Part shown: positions 47,367 through 56,952 of the stretch, in pieces
How positions within the stretch are numbered: the first letter of the stretch is position 1
How the letters are laid out: the number at the start of each line of letters is the position of its first letter
NCBI RefSeq assembly: GCF_000236905.1
Contig: NC_016531.1
Location: forward strand, 1 to 64,000
Direction: 5' to 3'
Length of the DNA stretch: 64,000 bases
DNA from: Tetrapisispora phaffii CBS 4417
Lineage: Eukaryota; Ascomycota; Saccharomycetes; Saccharomycetales; Saccharomycetaceae
Position numbers and translations under genes: made by a program
Notes under the pieces: generated by a model
Told to the model about the DNA's origin: nothing
The model's input: only the letters and a program-made list of their open reading frames with translations
Databases searched by the model: none

Positions 47367-49946
47367 TTATTTGGGTATGGTGCTTAGTAGGTCGTCGAAG
47401 TCTTTATTCTGGGTATTACCACTCTTAATATACCTCTGTTCGATCATCTCTGTCCAGGGTTCCACGAACTCTAGACCGATGTCGGCACTTGTCGAGAACC
47501 AATCGACCACTTCTGTGGGAAATGATGCATATGGTGGTGTTGTGTTCCTGTCAATGGGCAAAGTGGCTAACTTGTTAGACAAAGGAGTGAGCTCTACTTG
47601 GGAGCCCGAATTAGATGTTGTGGTAAACTCTGTGCGAATGGCATTCTCCAAGGTGGTATCTGCGGTGAGTCGTTCAGGCATCGAGTCGTTTCCGTGTGCC
47701 TGTTGTGTCGAGAGCGTGTCCATCTTCAGTTCACGGTATAGACACAATAATATCTTCGAGTACCGTGTGCACAGATGTAATTCATCCGGAGTTGACTCCT
47801 TTAACAGCACTGCCGCTGTGTGAATTAGTTCCAATGATTCATCTACAGGTATCCCACTGAGACTCAGCAACGAGTTCAGTTCTTTGTAGTTCATTGAATC
47901 CTTATCGGTGGCGGTCACGTAGCACTTCACAATAAATGATATTGCTCTTACAATTCTGATGACCCATCGCACAGGTATAAATTTGAGCATCCTCACTTCT
48001 TGAAGTCGCTTGGCAGAATTCAATATCTCCTTGGCAGAACTATATGCAATAGACACGTATTTCGCGCTTTGGGAGAGTTCTTTCAGTTTTAATTTGCTTT
48101 CTTCGTCTTCTACTTGTAATGACAGTGAGTATATATACAATTGACAATAATAATAGTCACATATTAAACTTTCATTTTCAATTATCTGTGTCATACTCTG
48201 CAGTCCCATCTTAGAGGCGTTTAATACAGGATCCAGTGTTTCTTCCGGTGATAATAATTCATTGTAATTTACGTACCAGCTATCAATAAGGGCAGAAAAA
48301 ATATTCAACATAGCTAAGTTCTGTTTTTGATTGTTAGCTGTTGTATAACGCCTACCTTTTTCTAGATATATTGTCTCATACCCAATTGACATGATCTTTA
48401 ATAATTCAATCTTAGCTCTTTGAATTACAGTAAAATCTAGTGGAGTATCTAATTCATCATTTTGCGTTGCATCATCAGGATTTGAATAGAACAAGATGTA
48501 TTCATCGTTTAAAAAGTCACGTTCATTGTCAGGAAATGCTTTTGCATTTCTCCTTTCTCTTAAAATATTTTCTAATAGATCATATGAACTCTCTCTATCT
48601 TTAGCATTTTTAAATATTTGTTCTAAATAGTATTTTTCATTTCCAAAATACCTCTCAGATTTCTTGCCATCGATTATTTTTACTGGATCTATCTTCTTAG
48701 AATGAATGTTCACATTACTTAACGATTCCGAAAGGGATGAACGCAAATTAACATTCATGGCATTATATGTTTCTGCTATATGTGTTGCTAAAAATATTTT
48801 ATTACTTGTATCGATAAATTTCATATCTTGTGCCAATCTAACTGCACTTCCTGTTAACATCCATGCCATCCTATCACTATGTCTCATAGCTTCAAAACCG
48901 GTAATGCTTTCACCTTTATAAGAGTTAATTGGATCGAATTCATTGAGCTCATTAAAATTAATCGTTTCAGAATCATTAGCGTAATCTGACCAATTCCAAT
49001 GAATCGCTCTAGGATTCCATTCTGTGAACAGAAGAAATGCTAGTATCGTACCTATTGATCTTGTGCTGGCCTCTGCCCAAATTGTTCTTGAAATTAATCT
49101 TTGGCAGTACATCCACAATTTTTCGTGAATTGTAATATTATAGTCTGGAGATTCTCTTGTTTTTAAATCTAAATCTCCAAAGTTATTATACCTTGCAGAA
49201 ATAGTAATAACAGCACACAATAGAATTGGGTATCGTACTAACTGCTCAGGATTGTGTAATTGGAGAGGAATGTATGGGAAAAAAGGATGTAACTTTTGAA
49301 AGAATACCTCAATTAATCTTCTGGCTTCTTCCTCTGTGAGTAGCTTGTCGTCTCCAATATAAACAATATCAGAAAGTTTCTTGTGTGGTTTTGTTCTAAT
49401 TCTACTCAACTGTGCTATTAGTGAAGAAGCAGGATTTTTTAGTTCAGTTTTCTCAAATAATTCTTTTATGATATTTTCTTGGGTCATATCATCCTTACTG
49501 TATGAATTTACCATGTCACTTAATTTACTTGTCGGTTTATGATTCTCAAACTGAGACACCGATTTGGCGGCACTGGCAAGATATTCTAGAGCATTTTGCA
49601 TTGAGGAAACATCGGACTCCCATGCAGAATCTTCTAGTGCCATATTTTGTATTTCTTTGTTGTTAGCTCCTTTGTTATCACCTTGCTGATAATGTATAAA
49701 CTTTAATTTGTTATCATCACCATCATCGCCATAATTTATATCTTTGGGCGATAAACTTCTTGACTTCCTACTTGGTTCAACAAAAATGCATTCTCTTTGC
49801 TCTCTTTTACACCTTTCACATGGTGGTTTATGTGGATTGTCAAGAGGTCCTAAATTACACTTGATCTTTCTTTCTCTACATGTTTGGCATGCTCTAAAGC
49901 TTCTCTTCCATTTTTTTGAAGAAGTCCTATTTGATTTCGAACCCAT
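47367..49946 (-). CDS. ARO80: Zn2Cys6 transcription activator, Aro80
   Basis: An 859-residue protein (S. cerevisiae Aro80: about 950). Aro80 activates ARO9 and ARO10 for catabolism of aromatic amino acids. The zinc cluster is near the N-terminus, with Cys at 20, 23, 30, 43, 46 and 53; the long loop CNLGPLDNPHKPPC is a feature of this subfamily. The fungal-specific regulatory domain follows, including FLLFTEWNPRAIHWNW (near residue 315). The frame begins at a TTG; the ATG at 49946 was used. HKR1 lies immediately upstream on the same strand, as YDR420W and YDR421W do in S. cerevisiae, which supports the name. Four CGG triplets at 10-bp spacing lie 155-195 bp upstream of the ATG. Confidence 0.8.
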   Translation of the reverse strand: MGSKSNRTSSKKWKRSFRACQTCRERKIKCNLGPLDNPHKPPCERCKREQRECIFVEPSRKSRSLSPKDINYGDDGDDNKLKFIHYQQGDNKGANNKEIQNMALEDSAWESDVSSMQNALEYLASAAKSVSQFENHKPTSKLSDMVNSYSKDDMTQENIIKELFEKTELKNPASSLIAQLSRIRTKPHKKLSDIVYIGDDKLLTEEEARRLIEVFFQKLHPFFPYIPLQLHNPEQLVRYPILLCAVITISARYNNFGDLDLKTRESPDYNITIHEKLWMYCQRLISRTIWAEASTRSIGTILAFLLFTEWNPRAIHWNWSDYANDSETINFNELNEFDPINSYKGESITGFEAMRHSDRMAWMLTGSAVRLAQDMKFIDTSNKIFLATHIAETYNAMNVNLRSSLSESLSNVNIHSKKIDPVKIIDGKKSERYFGNEKYYLEQIFKNAKDRESSYDLLENILRERRNAKAFPDNERDFLNDEYILFYSNPDDATQNDELDTPLDFTVIQRAKIELLKIMSIGYETIYLEKGRRYTTANNQKQNLAMLNIFSALIDSWYVNYNELLSPEETLDPVLNASKMGLQSMTQIIENESLICDYYYCQLYIYSLSLQVEDEESKLKLKELSQSAKYVSIAYSSAKEILNSAKRLQEVRMLKFIPVRWVIRIVRAISFIVKCYVTATDKDSMNYKELNSLLSLSGIPVDESLELIHTAAVLLKESTPDELHLCTRYSKILLCLYRELKMDTLSTQQAHGNDSMPERLTADTTLENAIRTEFTTTSNSGSQVELTPLSNKLATLPIDRNTTPPYASFPTEVVDWFSTSADIGLEFVEPWTEMIEQRYIKSGNTQNKDFDDLLSTIPK

Positions 49947-50100
49947 CACCAACTAACTAGAAATAAACTTTAAATAAGTTTGTTACAGATTGTATTCTCC
50001 ATATGCGATTAGATATAGCAAAGGATTATAATGTTACACACCATGTAAATCTGCTGCCTTTTAAATTCTTGCAACTCATCGACTTTAAATATAGATAAGT

Positions 50101-50140
50101 TTTTCCTCGGTTACTTCCGGTAAGTACCGGCAAAGTACGG
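50101..50140. promoter_or_regulatory. Four CGG triplets at exact 10-bp spacing upstream of ARO80
   Basis: Four consecutive decamers each end in CGG (CGG at 50108, 50118, 50128 and 50138). The second to fourth are similar: TTACTTCCGG, TAAGTACCGG, CAAAGTACGG. Zn2Cys6 proteins bind CGG/CCG triplets, so this may be an operator for Aro80 itself or another family member. The region lies 155-195 bp before the ARO80 start and downstream of HKR1. Confidence 0.6.
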
Positions 50141-50395
50141 ATAAGGGTCATCTATTCAATTCATATCAGTTAACTGATCTGATAAATATTAGTGACTGAA
50201 TATTTATAGATACAGGTGATGAAATATTAATGCAATGGGTATTATCTTAATAGATATTATAGATATATATCTGTATGTTTATATGTACGGATTAAATTGG
50301 TATTAGTGACGAGATTAATAATTAATCAAATATTAGTGTCAAGGGCTACAAATAAGAGAATTGAAAGAATAATTGTTTAAAATGATTTTTAGTAA

Positions 50396-53300
50396 TCAAC
50401 TTTTGTTGGTCAGAATCTTTTTAATATTTCTCCTGTTGTTGATAAATTCATTTCTGCTTAGATTTCTTGTAATCCTTTTGTAAATTTCTTCATCAAGTTC
50501 ATCAAGTTCTCCAACATGAACATCATTAACTTCATCATCTTCAATATCAGAGACAGAAGATTGGTCATAAGTGATATTAGTATTACCTTGGCAAGCAACT
50601 GAAGAGGTTGCATTATTCAGATAGGTATGATCATCAAAGTTAAAGCTACTGTTGTCATCCACGGCATCGTATTGATTCCATGAATTGGTATCACCTTGAT
50701 AGTTATCAAAGTGTCGCTTCAGATTATCCTGGGCAGACCCTTTATGAGTTTCTGAATCGGTGCCTGAAGTTCCAAGTGGGAGTATCATTTTATACAAACC
50801 ATTATTATTAAAGCGTTTAACATTTTCAATAATATTTGTATGTGATTCTTTGACTTCATTCAATAAGAAATCAGGATATGTGATTTCTAAGTCATCTCCC
50901 TTATTCACAGTATTTTCATGATATTGGTCATCCAAATATGTATTAGAGGTCGAATTGTTAGAATCATAAACATATTTATTGTATGAAACATCCTTTGAAT
51001 AAATGCTCCCTTCCGGAGTGCGCATAATGTGGACTGTACGACCTTGTACGTTATCTAAATTGGTGTAATAGAAATTTCCTTGTTCATCAACCAAATATGT
51101 CATATCTTGTGAACGGTTGTAGACTGCTTTTCCAGGGAGTGTAATTGACTTCGACGAATCGCTGCTTGATTTTTGATATTTATCAGAGAAAGGATTAGAA
51201 GGAGTACTAAATGATTTCGAGCTCCTCCCTTCTATATTAGATGTGCTATCTCTGGTAATATGATATTGGGGTAAACTTGACTTATCGGATTCAGGATCCG
51301 CTTTCATCGATAGTTTTTTATACATGAAATTTAATCCAAATAATGAAAGTTGAATATACAAAACTGCACCGACTGTGAAGCATACAATAAAAATTGAAAG
51401 ACGCTTCTTTAAATTAGTTGAGAGTCCTTTATATGCAGATGAGTCCAATGTCCCTAACTTCAGCGTTTGGCTAGAAATATCGGAGATCCCAGAACCATGA
51501 GAATGTTTTGTAGAAGAATTTTGAATATTGCCATTAGAGCTGCTCAAACCACCGCTTATTAGATTACCATTGCTATCCAGCATACCTGTCAATGGAATAT
51601 TAGGATCAATTAAAAATGCTAATGTTTTTAAACTGGAACTTTCTGAATTATAAAAAGATGAAGCAGGATTTAATATTAATTCCTGTAATGTTTCAACAAT
51701 TTCATTTGGGACATAAACTTCTGCAATTGAAATTATATATTTATTGTTTTGTACAATATAGGGAATGATTCTAGCAACAGTAATATCCATGGAGATCTCT
51801 TGTTTTTGTAAAGAAGCATTCTTACTGAGGTCTTTTTTAGCAAGGGATGGTATTTGTGATGTCATATTAGTTTGAAAACCAGTTGGAGAAATCGCTGTTT
51901 GCACAATTGTTGAGTGTAATGATAAATTTATGTTAACACTATGCTTCCCTCCACTTTGAAAATCCACATTATTAACTGAAGAAGTTGACATCGACGAAGC
52001 CGCGGACGATGCGTAACTATTCAATATGTACTCAGTGAATAGTGGAGAACACACTGAGTCATCATTGCAAGATTCACTAACTAATGCAGTGAACGGATGC
52101 TTTATTATTATTGGAAGGAAGTTAAATATTTGTGCTGATGAATAAAAGTTATTAACCAAGAAAGCATAATTTAGTTCTCTCTTGAAGGCAACAGTTATTA
52201 GTGTTGTATTTGAAGGAATTGTAATTGCGGTAGGTGCAGTGATAATATTTGGTAAGCCAGAAGTATCTATTAAAAAAGATGGTTCCATCGATTCTGCAGT
52301 TGAATCGCTTTGAATAGCAATTTCAGAAGGAAGCCAATCAAAAGATCTTGTTAGGTATACCTCGGATGCCTGAGAGTCCGTTATAGGCTTGGTAATAATA
52401 GCAGTGGCATCGTTTGGTATTTCTTCTGACATTATTGATGAATATGTAGCTTCAGGGCTGTCAGTTACAGAATTCGAATAACTTCCAACTAAAACGGTAA
52501 CAGATGTCGAACGAGAAGATAATTTTGTTGTTGTCAACTGTTTCGTTGTATCAGAGGTTATGATAACTGTTTTTGATTGGTCTGGTGAACTGATACTAGT
52601 TGCTGAAGTAGAACCAGTCGAATAAGCGCCAGATGACAATATAGTAGTAACACTTATTACCGATTTTGAAACTGTAGAATCTTTTTCAGCTGAACTTGAA
52701 TCGGTCATAGTTTTAGTGCTTGTGGTAGAACTATAAGTGATACCGGAGTGACTAGATTTTTGATTATTAGATGTTAGAGGTGTATTTGATACTGATGAGG
52801 AGAAAGAATTTGATATTGTACTTGAGCTTGTCATTGAAATGCCTGACTTCATTGTAGATATACCTACACTCGCTGTAGACGCACCTGAGATCAATGTTGA
52901 TGTACCTGAGCTCGTTGTAGACGTATCTGACTTCATTGTAGATGTACTTGGAGCCGTTATTGATGTACTTAAACTGGTTATTGATGTACTTGAACTCGTC
53001 GTCGATGTACCTGTTATCAATATTGATGTACCTGAGCTCGTTGTTGATGTGGTTGAACTAGTTGCAGATGTGCTTGAGCTCGTTGTTGATATACTTGAAC
53101 TCGTCATCGATGTAGTATCCGATGGTGTTAATAAGAACATAGAATCTGTTCTGGGGGTAGAGCTGCCTGTAGTGGTAGCCTCGTGATTTGAAAATTGTAA
53201 AGTTGTCGTAGTTGGCAGAGCCGATATACTTGTCACAGAGCTTGAAGTTGATGCAGAAGTTGATGATGCTAGGATTTCGGTATCACTAGATAATGTAATG

Positions 53301-53881
53301 GCAACTGTAGTCAAACTGGTTCTTGAAGTAGAGGTTGGGTCTACAACTTCTATAGGATCTATTGAACTGTGTTTAAGTATTATGTCCGTAGTACTTACTC
53401 CAGGTAAAGACGACGATGATGATGCATAAATAATTGTATTAGTATTGACTACGGAACTCACTTTGGACTTCGCAGCAGGTCTGCTTGTGTATACTTGCGA
53501 AACCGCAGAGACAGCTGTATCTGTATTCACAGCAGTTGTCGGCTCAAAGTTACTGCCTACTTGCACATAAGACGGCACTATATTATTACTTGTTGTTAAC
53601 GCCGAGGCTCCAGTGGAAGTGTCTATTATTATAATTTGTGAAACTGAAGACACCATTCCACTTGAAGTGGTGAGAGCAGATGTCAGCACATCGCCGATTA
53701 AGTTTGGAACATTTGTGTACTCACTCGTGTAGGTCAATTGGTCAGGGGATATTTTTGTACTTATTAAAGTACTATTATCGAACCGTTTCTGGAATATTGG
53801 CGGCAGTGCACTCACTGCAGTAGTTAAGAAACAATACGACCACAAGAGTCGTATTATCAGGTATTGTGAAAAAAATTTCAT
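50396..53881 (-). CDS. HKR1: Signalling mucin of the Hkr1/Msb2 family
   Basis: A 1161-residue type I membrane protein. It starts with a signal peptide (about 1-25, ending in the AVSALPP region). A Ser/Thr-rich mucin stalk fills about 60-500, including fourteen 7-residue repeats. A cysteine-containing extracellular domain (about 530-770) with ITIPSNTTLITVAFKREL and AQIFNFLPIIIKHPF resembles the Hkr1-Msb2 homology domain. One membrane segment lies near 827-855 (LSIFIVCFTVGAVLYIQLSL), and the cytoplasmic tail is about 305 residues. The long tail fits Hkr1 rather than Msb2. Hkr1 is an osmosensor for the HOG pathway via Sho1/Opy2. S. cerevisiae Hkr1 is longer (1802 aa), mostly in the repeat region. 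Position upstream of ARO80 matches YDR420W. Confidence 0.8.
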   Translation of the reverse strand: MKFFSQYLIIRLLWSYCFLTTAVSALPPIFQKRFDNSTLISTKISPDQLTYTSEYTNVPNLIGDVLTSALTTSSGMVSSVSQIIIIDTSTGASALTTSNNIVPSYVQVGSNFEPTTAVNTDTAVSAVSQVYTSRPAAKSKVSSVVNTNTIIYASSSSSLPGVSTTDIILKHSSIDPIEVVDPTSTSRTSLTTVAITLSSDTEILASSTSASTSSSVTSISALPTTTTLQFSNHEATTTGSSTPRTDSMFLLTPSDTTSMTSSSISTTSSSTSATSSTTSTTSSGTSILITGTSTTSSSTSITSLSTSITAPSTSTMKSDTSTTSSGTSTLISGASTASVGISTMKSGISMTSSSTISNSFSSSVSNTPLTSNNQKSSHSGITYSSTTSTKTMTDSSSAEKDSTVSKSVISVTTILSSGAYSTGSTSATSISSPDQSKTVIITSDTTKQLTTTKLSSRSTSVTVLVGSYSNSVTDSPEATYSSIMSEEIPNDATAIITKPITDSQASEVYLTRSFDWLPSEIAIQSDSTAESMEPSFLIDTSGLPNIITAPTAITIPSNTTLITVAFKRELNYAFLVNNFYSSAQIFNFLPIIIKHPFTALVSESCNDDSVCSPLFTEYILNSYASSAASSMSTSSVNNVDFQSGGKHSVNINLSLHSTIVQTAISPTGFQTNMTSQIPSLAKKDLSKNASLQKQEISMDITVARIIPYIVQNNKYIISIAEVYVPNEIVETLQELILNPASSFYNSESSSLKTLAFLIDPNIPLTGMLDSNGNLISGGLSSSNGNIQNSSTKHSHGSGISDISSQTLKLGTLDSSAYKGLSTNLKKRLSIFIVCFTVGAVLYIQLSLFGLNFMYKKLSMKADPESDKSSLPQYHITRDSTSNIEGRSSKSFSTPSNPFSDKYQKSSSDSSKSITLPGKAVYNRSQDMTYLVDEQGNFYYTNLDNVQGRTVHIMRTPEGSIYSKDVSYNKYVYDSNNSTSNTYLDDQYHENTVNKGDDLEITYPDFLLNEVKESHTNIIENVKRFNNNGLYKMILPLGTSGTDSETHKGSAQDNLKRHFDNYQGDTNSWNQYDAVDDNSSFNFDDHTYLNNATSSVACQGNTNITYDQSSVSDIEDDEVNDVHVGELDELDEEIYKRITRNLSRNEFINNRRNIKKILTNKS
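52818..53111 (-). repeat. 21-bp tandem repeat in HKR1
   Basis: Fourteen consecutive 21-bp units (294 bp), of the form GTACTTGAACTCGTTGTTGAT on the plus strand, encode a 7-residue Ser/Thr motif (TSSTSTT type) on the minus strand. The units vary mostly at synonymous or Ser/Thr-neutral positions. Confidence 0.85.
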
Positions 53882-54474
53882 GGTATGTTGTGTGAATTAA
53901 TGCAGTTGAATTAAATTGGGAGTTGGGCGTGGGGGGTATCAAAGTTTGGGTATAGTCATGTATTATCTGAGGTATCGTAGATTGGAACTTGAAGTTCTGA
54001 AAAATATATTCTATTGATGGTGTTAGGGAGAATAAGGACCTTTGTAATTATAATCTCTGTAATTGAAACAGGTTCTTAGGCAACAAGACAATAATATGAG
54101 AGCTCTAAAAGAGTAATTGACCAGTTACAAATATGTTCCTGGAATCTTATAGAACATGTCAAACTGGTTCCAATTGTTTATTCATGTGATATCTCTTAGT
54201 TGCAGCGATGCAATTTTTTTCAGAGTGGTCATTTTCAACGAACCAGCTACGAAGTCTCCTGCATGCTCCTCCATCACTACCTCGTGATTAGTGACCAAAT
54301 AGAGCGTGGCCGACGATAACGGTGGGGGAGGTCTGTGGCGGGAGAGTTCGGATGGCTGCAATAAAAACGTGAACTCAGGGCTCTCTAGATGAGAGGCAAG
54401 TTGAAGATTACGATAGTTGGGGTTTAAGTATGGACAGCTGCCCGAAAAGACAAAAAATGAGAAAAAAGAAAATT

Positions 54475-54556
54475 CGACAACTGCAGGATTTGAACCTGCG
54501 CGGGCAGAGCCCAAAAGATTTCTAATCTTTCGCCTTAACCACTCGGCCAAGTTGCC
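54475..54556 (-). tRNA. tRNA-Ser (AGA anticodon)
   Basis: An 82-base type II tRNA on the minus strand: the acceptor GGCAACT pairs with AGTTGTC and the discriminator is G. The D arm is TGGCCGAGTGGTTAAGGC, the anticodon arm AAAGATTAGAAATCTTT with AGA, the variable arm GGGCTCTGCCC and the T arm GCAGGTTCAAATCCTGC. It is nearly identical to the S. cerevisiae tRNA-Ser(AGA) pattern and has no intron. A 122-codon minus-strand frame crossing it is not a gene. Confidence 0.97.
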
Positions 54557-54736
54557 TAATTATTTACATTTTCGTATAAAGATCGGGATATCTCATATCA
54601 CTAATTAAACAAGGACATGATATTATCGAGAAACCGTAACAAGAATTAAATAACCTCAGGTTAACTGGATTCTGAACTGGGCAATAGATTATAAAAGCTG
54701 AGGCATGACATTGCTACAGACACCCAACTGCTTGTG

Positions 54737-55092
54737 TGTTGGAAATGACACTGGTCGCATAAGTGACTATACGATACCAGATATTACCTCTTTAGGAGAT
54801 TATTGTTGCAAACCTGAAACAATAGTGCCTGCAAGAATGTAATAGCAGAATTTCTAATGCATAAATAGTACTGTAGAACCATCAATCGACCGTTCTGTCC
54901 AACGAGACGACGTCGTCGAGTTGAACAGAACGGTAGATTGAAATATTATGTATATATAAACCTCGGTAATCAATAGTTAACAATTCATTGACCCAGATCC
55001 GAGACACCAGAAAGATTAATCTGAATATATAGTATATAATATAACAAATTTTAATATATTAAAACCATGAATTCATCTATTGAGCAGAAACA
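54737..55092 (+). mobile_element. Degenerate solo LTR upstream of tRNA-Ser
   Basis: The segment starts TGTTGGAAATGACACTGG, the usual Ty1/copia LTR beginning, and has a TATATAAAC at about 54952. An ATG at 55067 opens MNSSIEQKQ before a stop, in the place where these LTRs carry a Gag start. It lies 181 bp upstream of the tRNA-Ser 5' end, a preferred target for Ty1-type integration. No target duplication is visible and the 3' end is approximate. It contains a 60-bp palindrome. Confidence 0.5.
54882..54941. repeat. 60-bp near-perfect palindrome
   Basis: Bases 54882-54911 and 54912-54941 are inverted copies with no spacer and match at 26 of 30 positions (arms begin TCAATC...ACCGTTCTGT). The four mismatches are at arm positions 7, 18, 23 and 24. 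It lies just before the TATA-like sequence of the putative LTR. Confidence 0.95.
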
Positions 55093-55619
55093 ATAGTGCT
55101 CATGAGAATGTGTTGAGAAACAAGCTTATGTTGGTCAGTACCAACTTCTAAGTTAGTGTCATTAGTCACTTTAGTTGCTCTAGCATAGTCCATCTACTTT
55201 ATAGTTAAATAATCGATTCGTCTTTTATTAGTCTATTTAAACAATTCTATGCAGAGTTAGGTGCCCTCTTTATATATAACTTATCTCATACTTGAGTGAA
55301 CACATTAGGTGTTCAGTCATTCTCCTAAGATCTTTAGCACTGTATTGTACATCTGTGTTTATCACGTAGCCATTACATTGTAGTGAAAAGTTTTCATCTA
55401 CCATTTGAAAGATTGTTCTACAGCACTCTTTCCAATAGTTAGTGATCAATTGATTCTGGACTCAAAGTGTCATAAACACTTAGTTCTGTCACATACACTA
55501 CAATAATTCTGACAGTTGGAAGTGCAGCCTAGTCATTGGGTGGGCGTCACAAATGCTGACTGCAGGGCATGTAATCACTGTCCGGTCCCAACTCAAATCA
55601 CTTTCCACGTGACAGTAAT
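55093..55619. other. Intergenic DNA between LTR relic and RBG1 promoter
   Basis: AT-rich sequence without a credible ORF. It includes a CACGTG at about 55608, close to the RBG1 promoter elements. Nothing else is recognised. Confidence 0.5.
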
Positions 55620-55650
55620 TGAAAAATTTTGCAGGCCACAGGTACTCATC
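55620..55650. promoter_or_regulatory. RRPE and PAC upstream of RBG1
   Basis: TGAAAAATTTT, a full RRPE match, lies at 55620-55630, and CTCATC, the reverse complement of PAC, at 55645-55650. A TATATATAAAA follows at about 55663. They are 190-220 bp before the RBG1 ATG. Confidence 0.75.
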
Positions 55651-55842
55651 TCATTGCAAAGGTATATATAAAATAGATCAAAGCAATATTAATATAAGAA
55701 CGATGAGTAAGTAAACTATATATTGCATACGACCAGCCTCACATCTCAGATTCTATTCATATAATTAGATTGGTTTTTGTTTTTATAAAAATTTGTTGAA
55801 TTAAGGGAGAGTACCAATACACTATAGCGATAAATTGAAACA

Positions 55843-56952
55843 ATGGGTATCATCGATAAAATCAAGGCCATCGAGGAGGAAATGTCCCGTACTCAAAAGA
55901 ACAAGGCCACGGAGCATCATCTGGGTCTGTTGAAGGGTAAATTGGCTCGTTACAGACAACAATTGCTGGCTGACGAGGCGACTGCTAACAGCTCAGGTGG
56001 TGGTACTGGTTTTGAAGTTGCTAAATCTGGTGACGCCCGTGCTGTACTAATTGGTTATCCGTCTGTTGGTAAGTCTTCTCTTTTAGGTAAGATTACCTCT
56101 ACTAAGTCTGAAATTGCTCATTACTCGTTCACCACCTTGACCTCTGTTCCGGGCGTGCTGAAATACGGTGGTGCTGAAATTCAAGTTGTCGATTTGCCAG
56201 GTATCATTTATGGTGCTTCTCAAGGTAAGGGTCGTGGTAGACAAGTTGTTGCCACTGCTAGAACAGCAGACTTAGTTATTATGGTTCTTGATGCAACAAA
56301 AAGTAAGCATCAAAGAGAATCTTTGGAAAAGGAATTAGAAGCTGTCGGTATCAGGTTGAATAAAGAAAGACCAAATATTTACTATAAGAAAAAGGAAACT
56401 GGTGGTATTAAGATTAACTTCACTGCACCCCCACAAAATAGTCTGACTGAAGACGCAATCAAACTGCTTTTGAAAGATTACAGGGTTCACAATGCAGAGG
56501 TTTTGGTGAGAGACGATCAAGCCACCATCGATGATTTCATCGATATCATTAATGACCAACATTGTAACTACATTAAATGTTTATACGTCTATAACAAAAT
56601 CGATGCTGTATCGCTAGAGGAAGTTGATAAATTAGCCAGAGAACCTAACACTGTGGTAATGTCCTGTGAAATGGACTTAGGGATAGACGATGTGGTGGAA
56701 GAAATATGGTACCAATTGAATTTGAGTCGTGTCTATACAAAGAAGAGAGGTGTACGACCAGCATTTGATGACCCATTAGTTGTGAGAAATAATTCAACAG
56801 TCGGTGATTTATGTCATAGTATCCATAGGGACTTTAAAGACAAATTTAAGTATGCTTTGGTTTGGGGTTCATCTGCTAAACACTCCCCACAAAAATGTGG
56901 TTTGAATCATAAAGTTCACGACGAAGATGTTATATCTCTATTCACCAAATAG
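55843..56952 (+). CDS. RBG1: Developmentally regulated GTP-binding protein Rbg1 (DRG family)
   Basis: A 369-residue protein, the same length as S. cerevisiae Rbg1. With Tma46 it associates with translating ribosomes. The N-terminal helix-turn-helix region precedes the G domain: P-loop GYPSVGKS at 71-78, DLPG at 117-120, and NKID near 250. The inserted S5D2L region and a C-terminal TGS domain (about 300-369) with [19 protein letters not shown] complete the DRG layout. The ATG at 55843 is at the family position. In S. cerevisiae RBG1 (YAL036C) is transcribed opposite to FRT2 and SAW1; here all three point the same way, suggesting an inversion or breakpoint between 57 and 59.5 kb. Confidence 0.96.
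   Translation: MGIIDKIKAIEEEMSRTQKNKATEHHLGLLKGKLARYRQQLLADEATANSSGGGTGFEVAKSGDARAVLIGYPSVGKSSLLGKITSTKSEIAHYSFTTLTSVPGVLKYGGAEIQVVDLPGIIYGASQGKGRGRQVVATARTADLVIMVLDATKSKHQRESLEKELEAVGIRLNKERPNIYYKKKETGGIKINFTAPPQNSLTEDAIKLLLKDYRVHNAEVLVRDDQATIDDFIDIINDQHCNYIKCLYVYNKIDAVSLEEVDKLAREPNTVVMSCEMDLGIDDVVEEIWYQLNLSRVYTKKRGVRPAFDDPLVVRNNSTVGDLCHSIHRDFKDKFKYALVWGSSAKHSPQKCGLNHKVHDEDVISLFTK

Noticed and set aside
53927..53940. GTGGGGGGTAT upstream of HKR1, like the telomeric G strand
   Set aside because: An isolated 11-base match with no second unit; not an interstitial telomere array.
54182..54550. 122-codon minus-strand frame across tRNA-Ser
   Set aside because: It reads through the tRNA gene and its N-terminal residues come from tRNA sequence.
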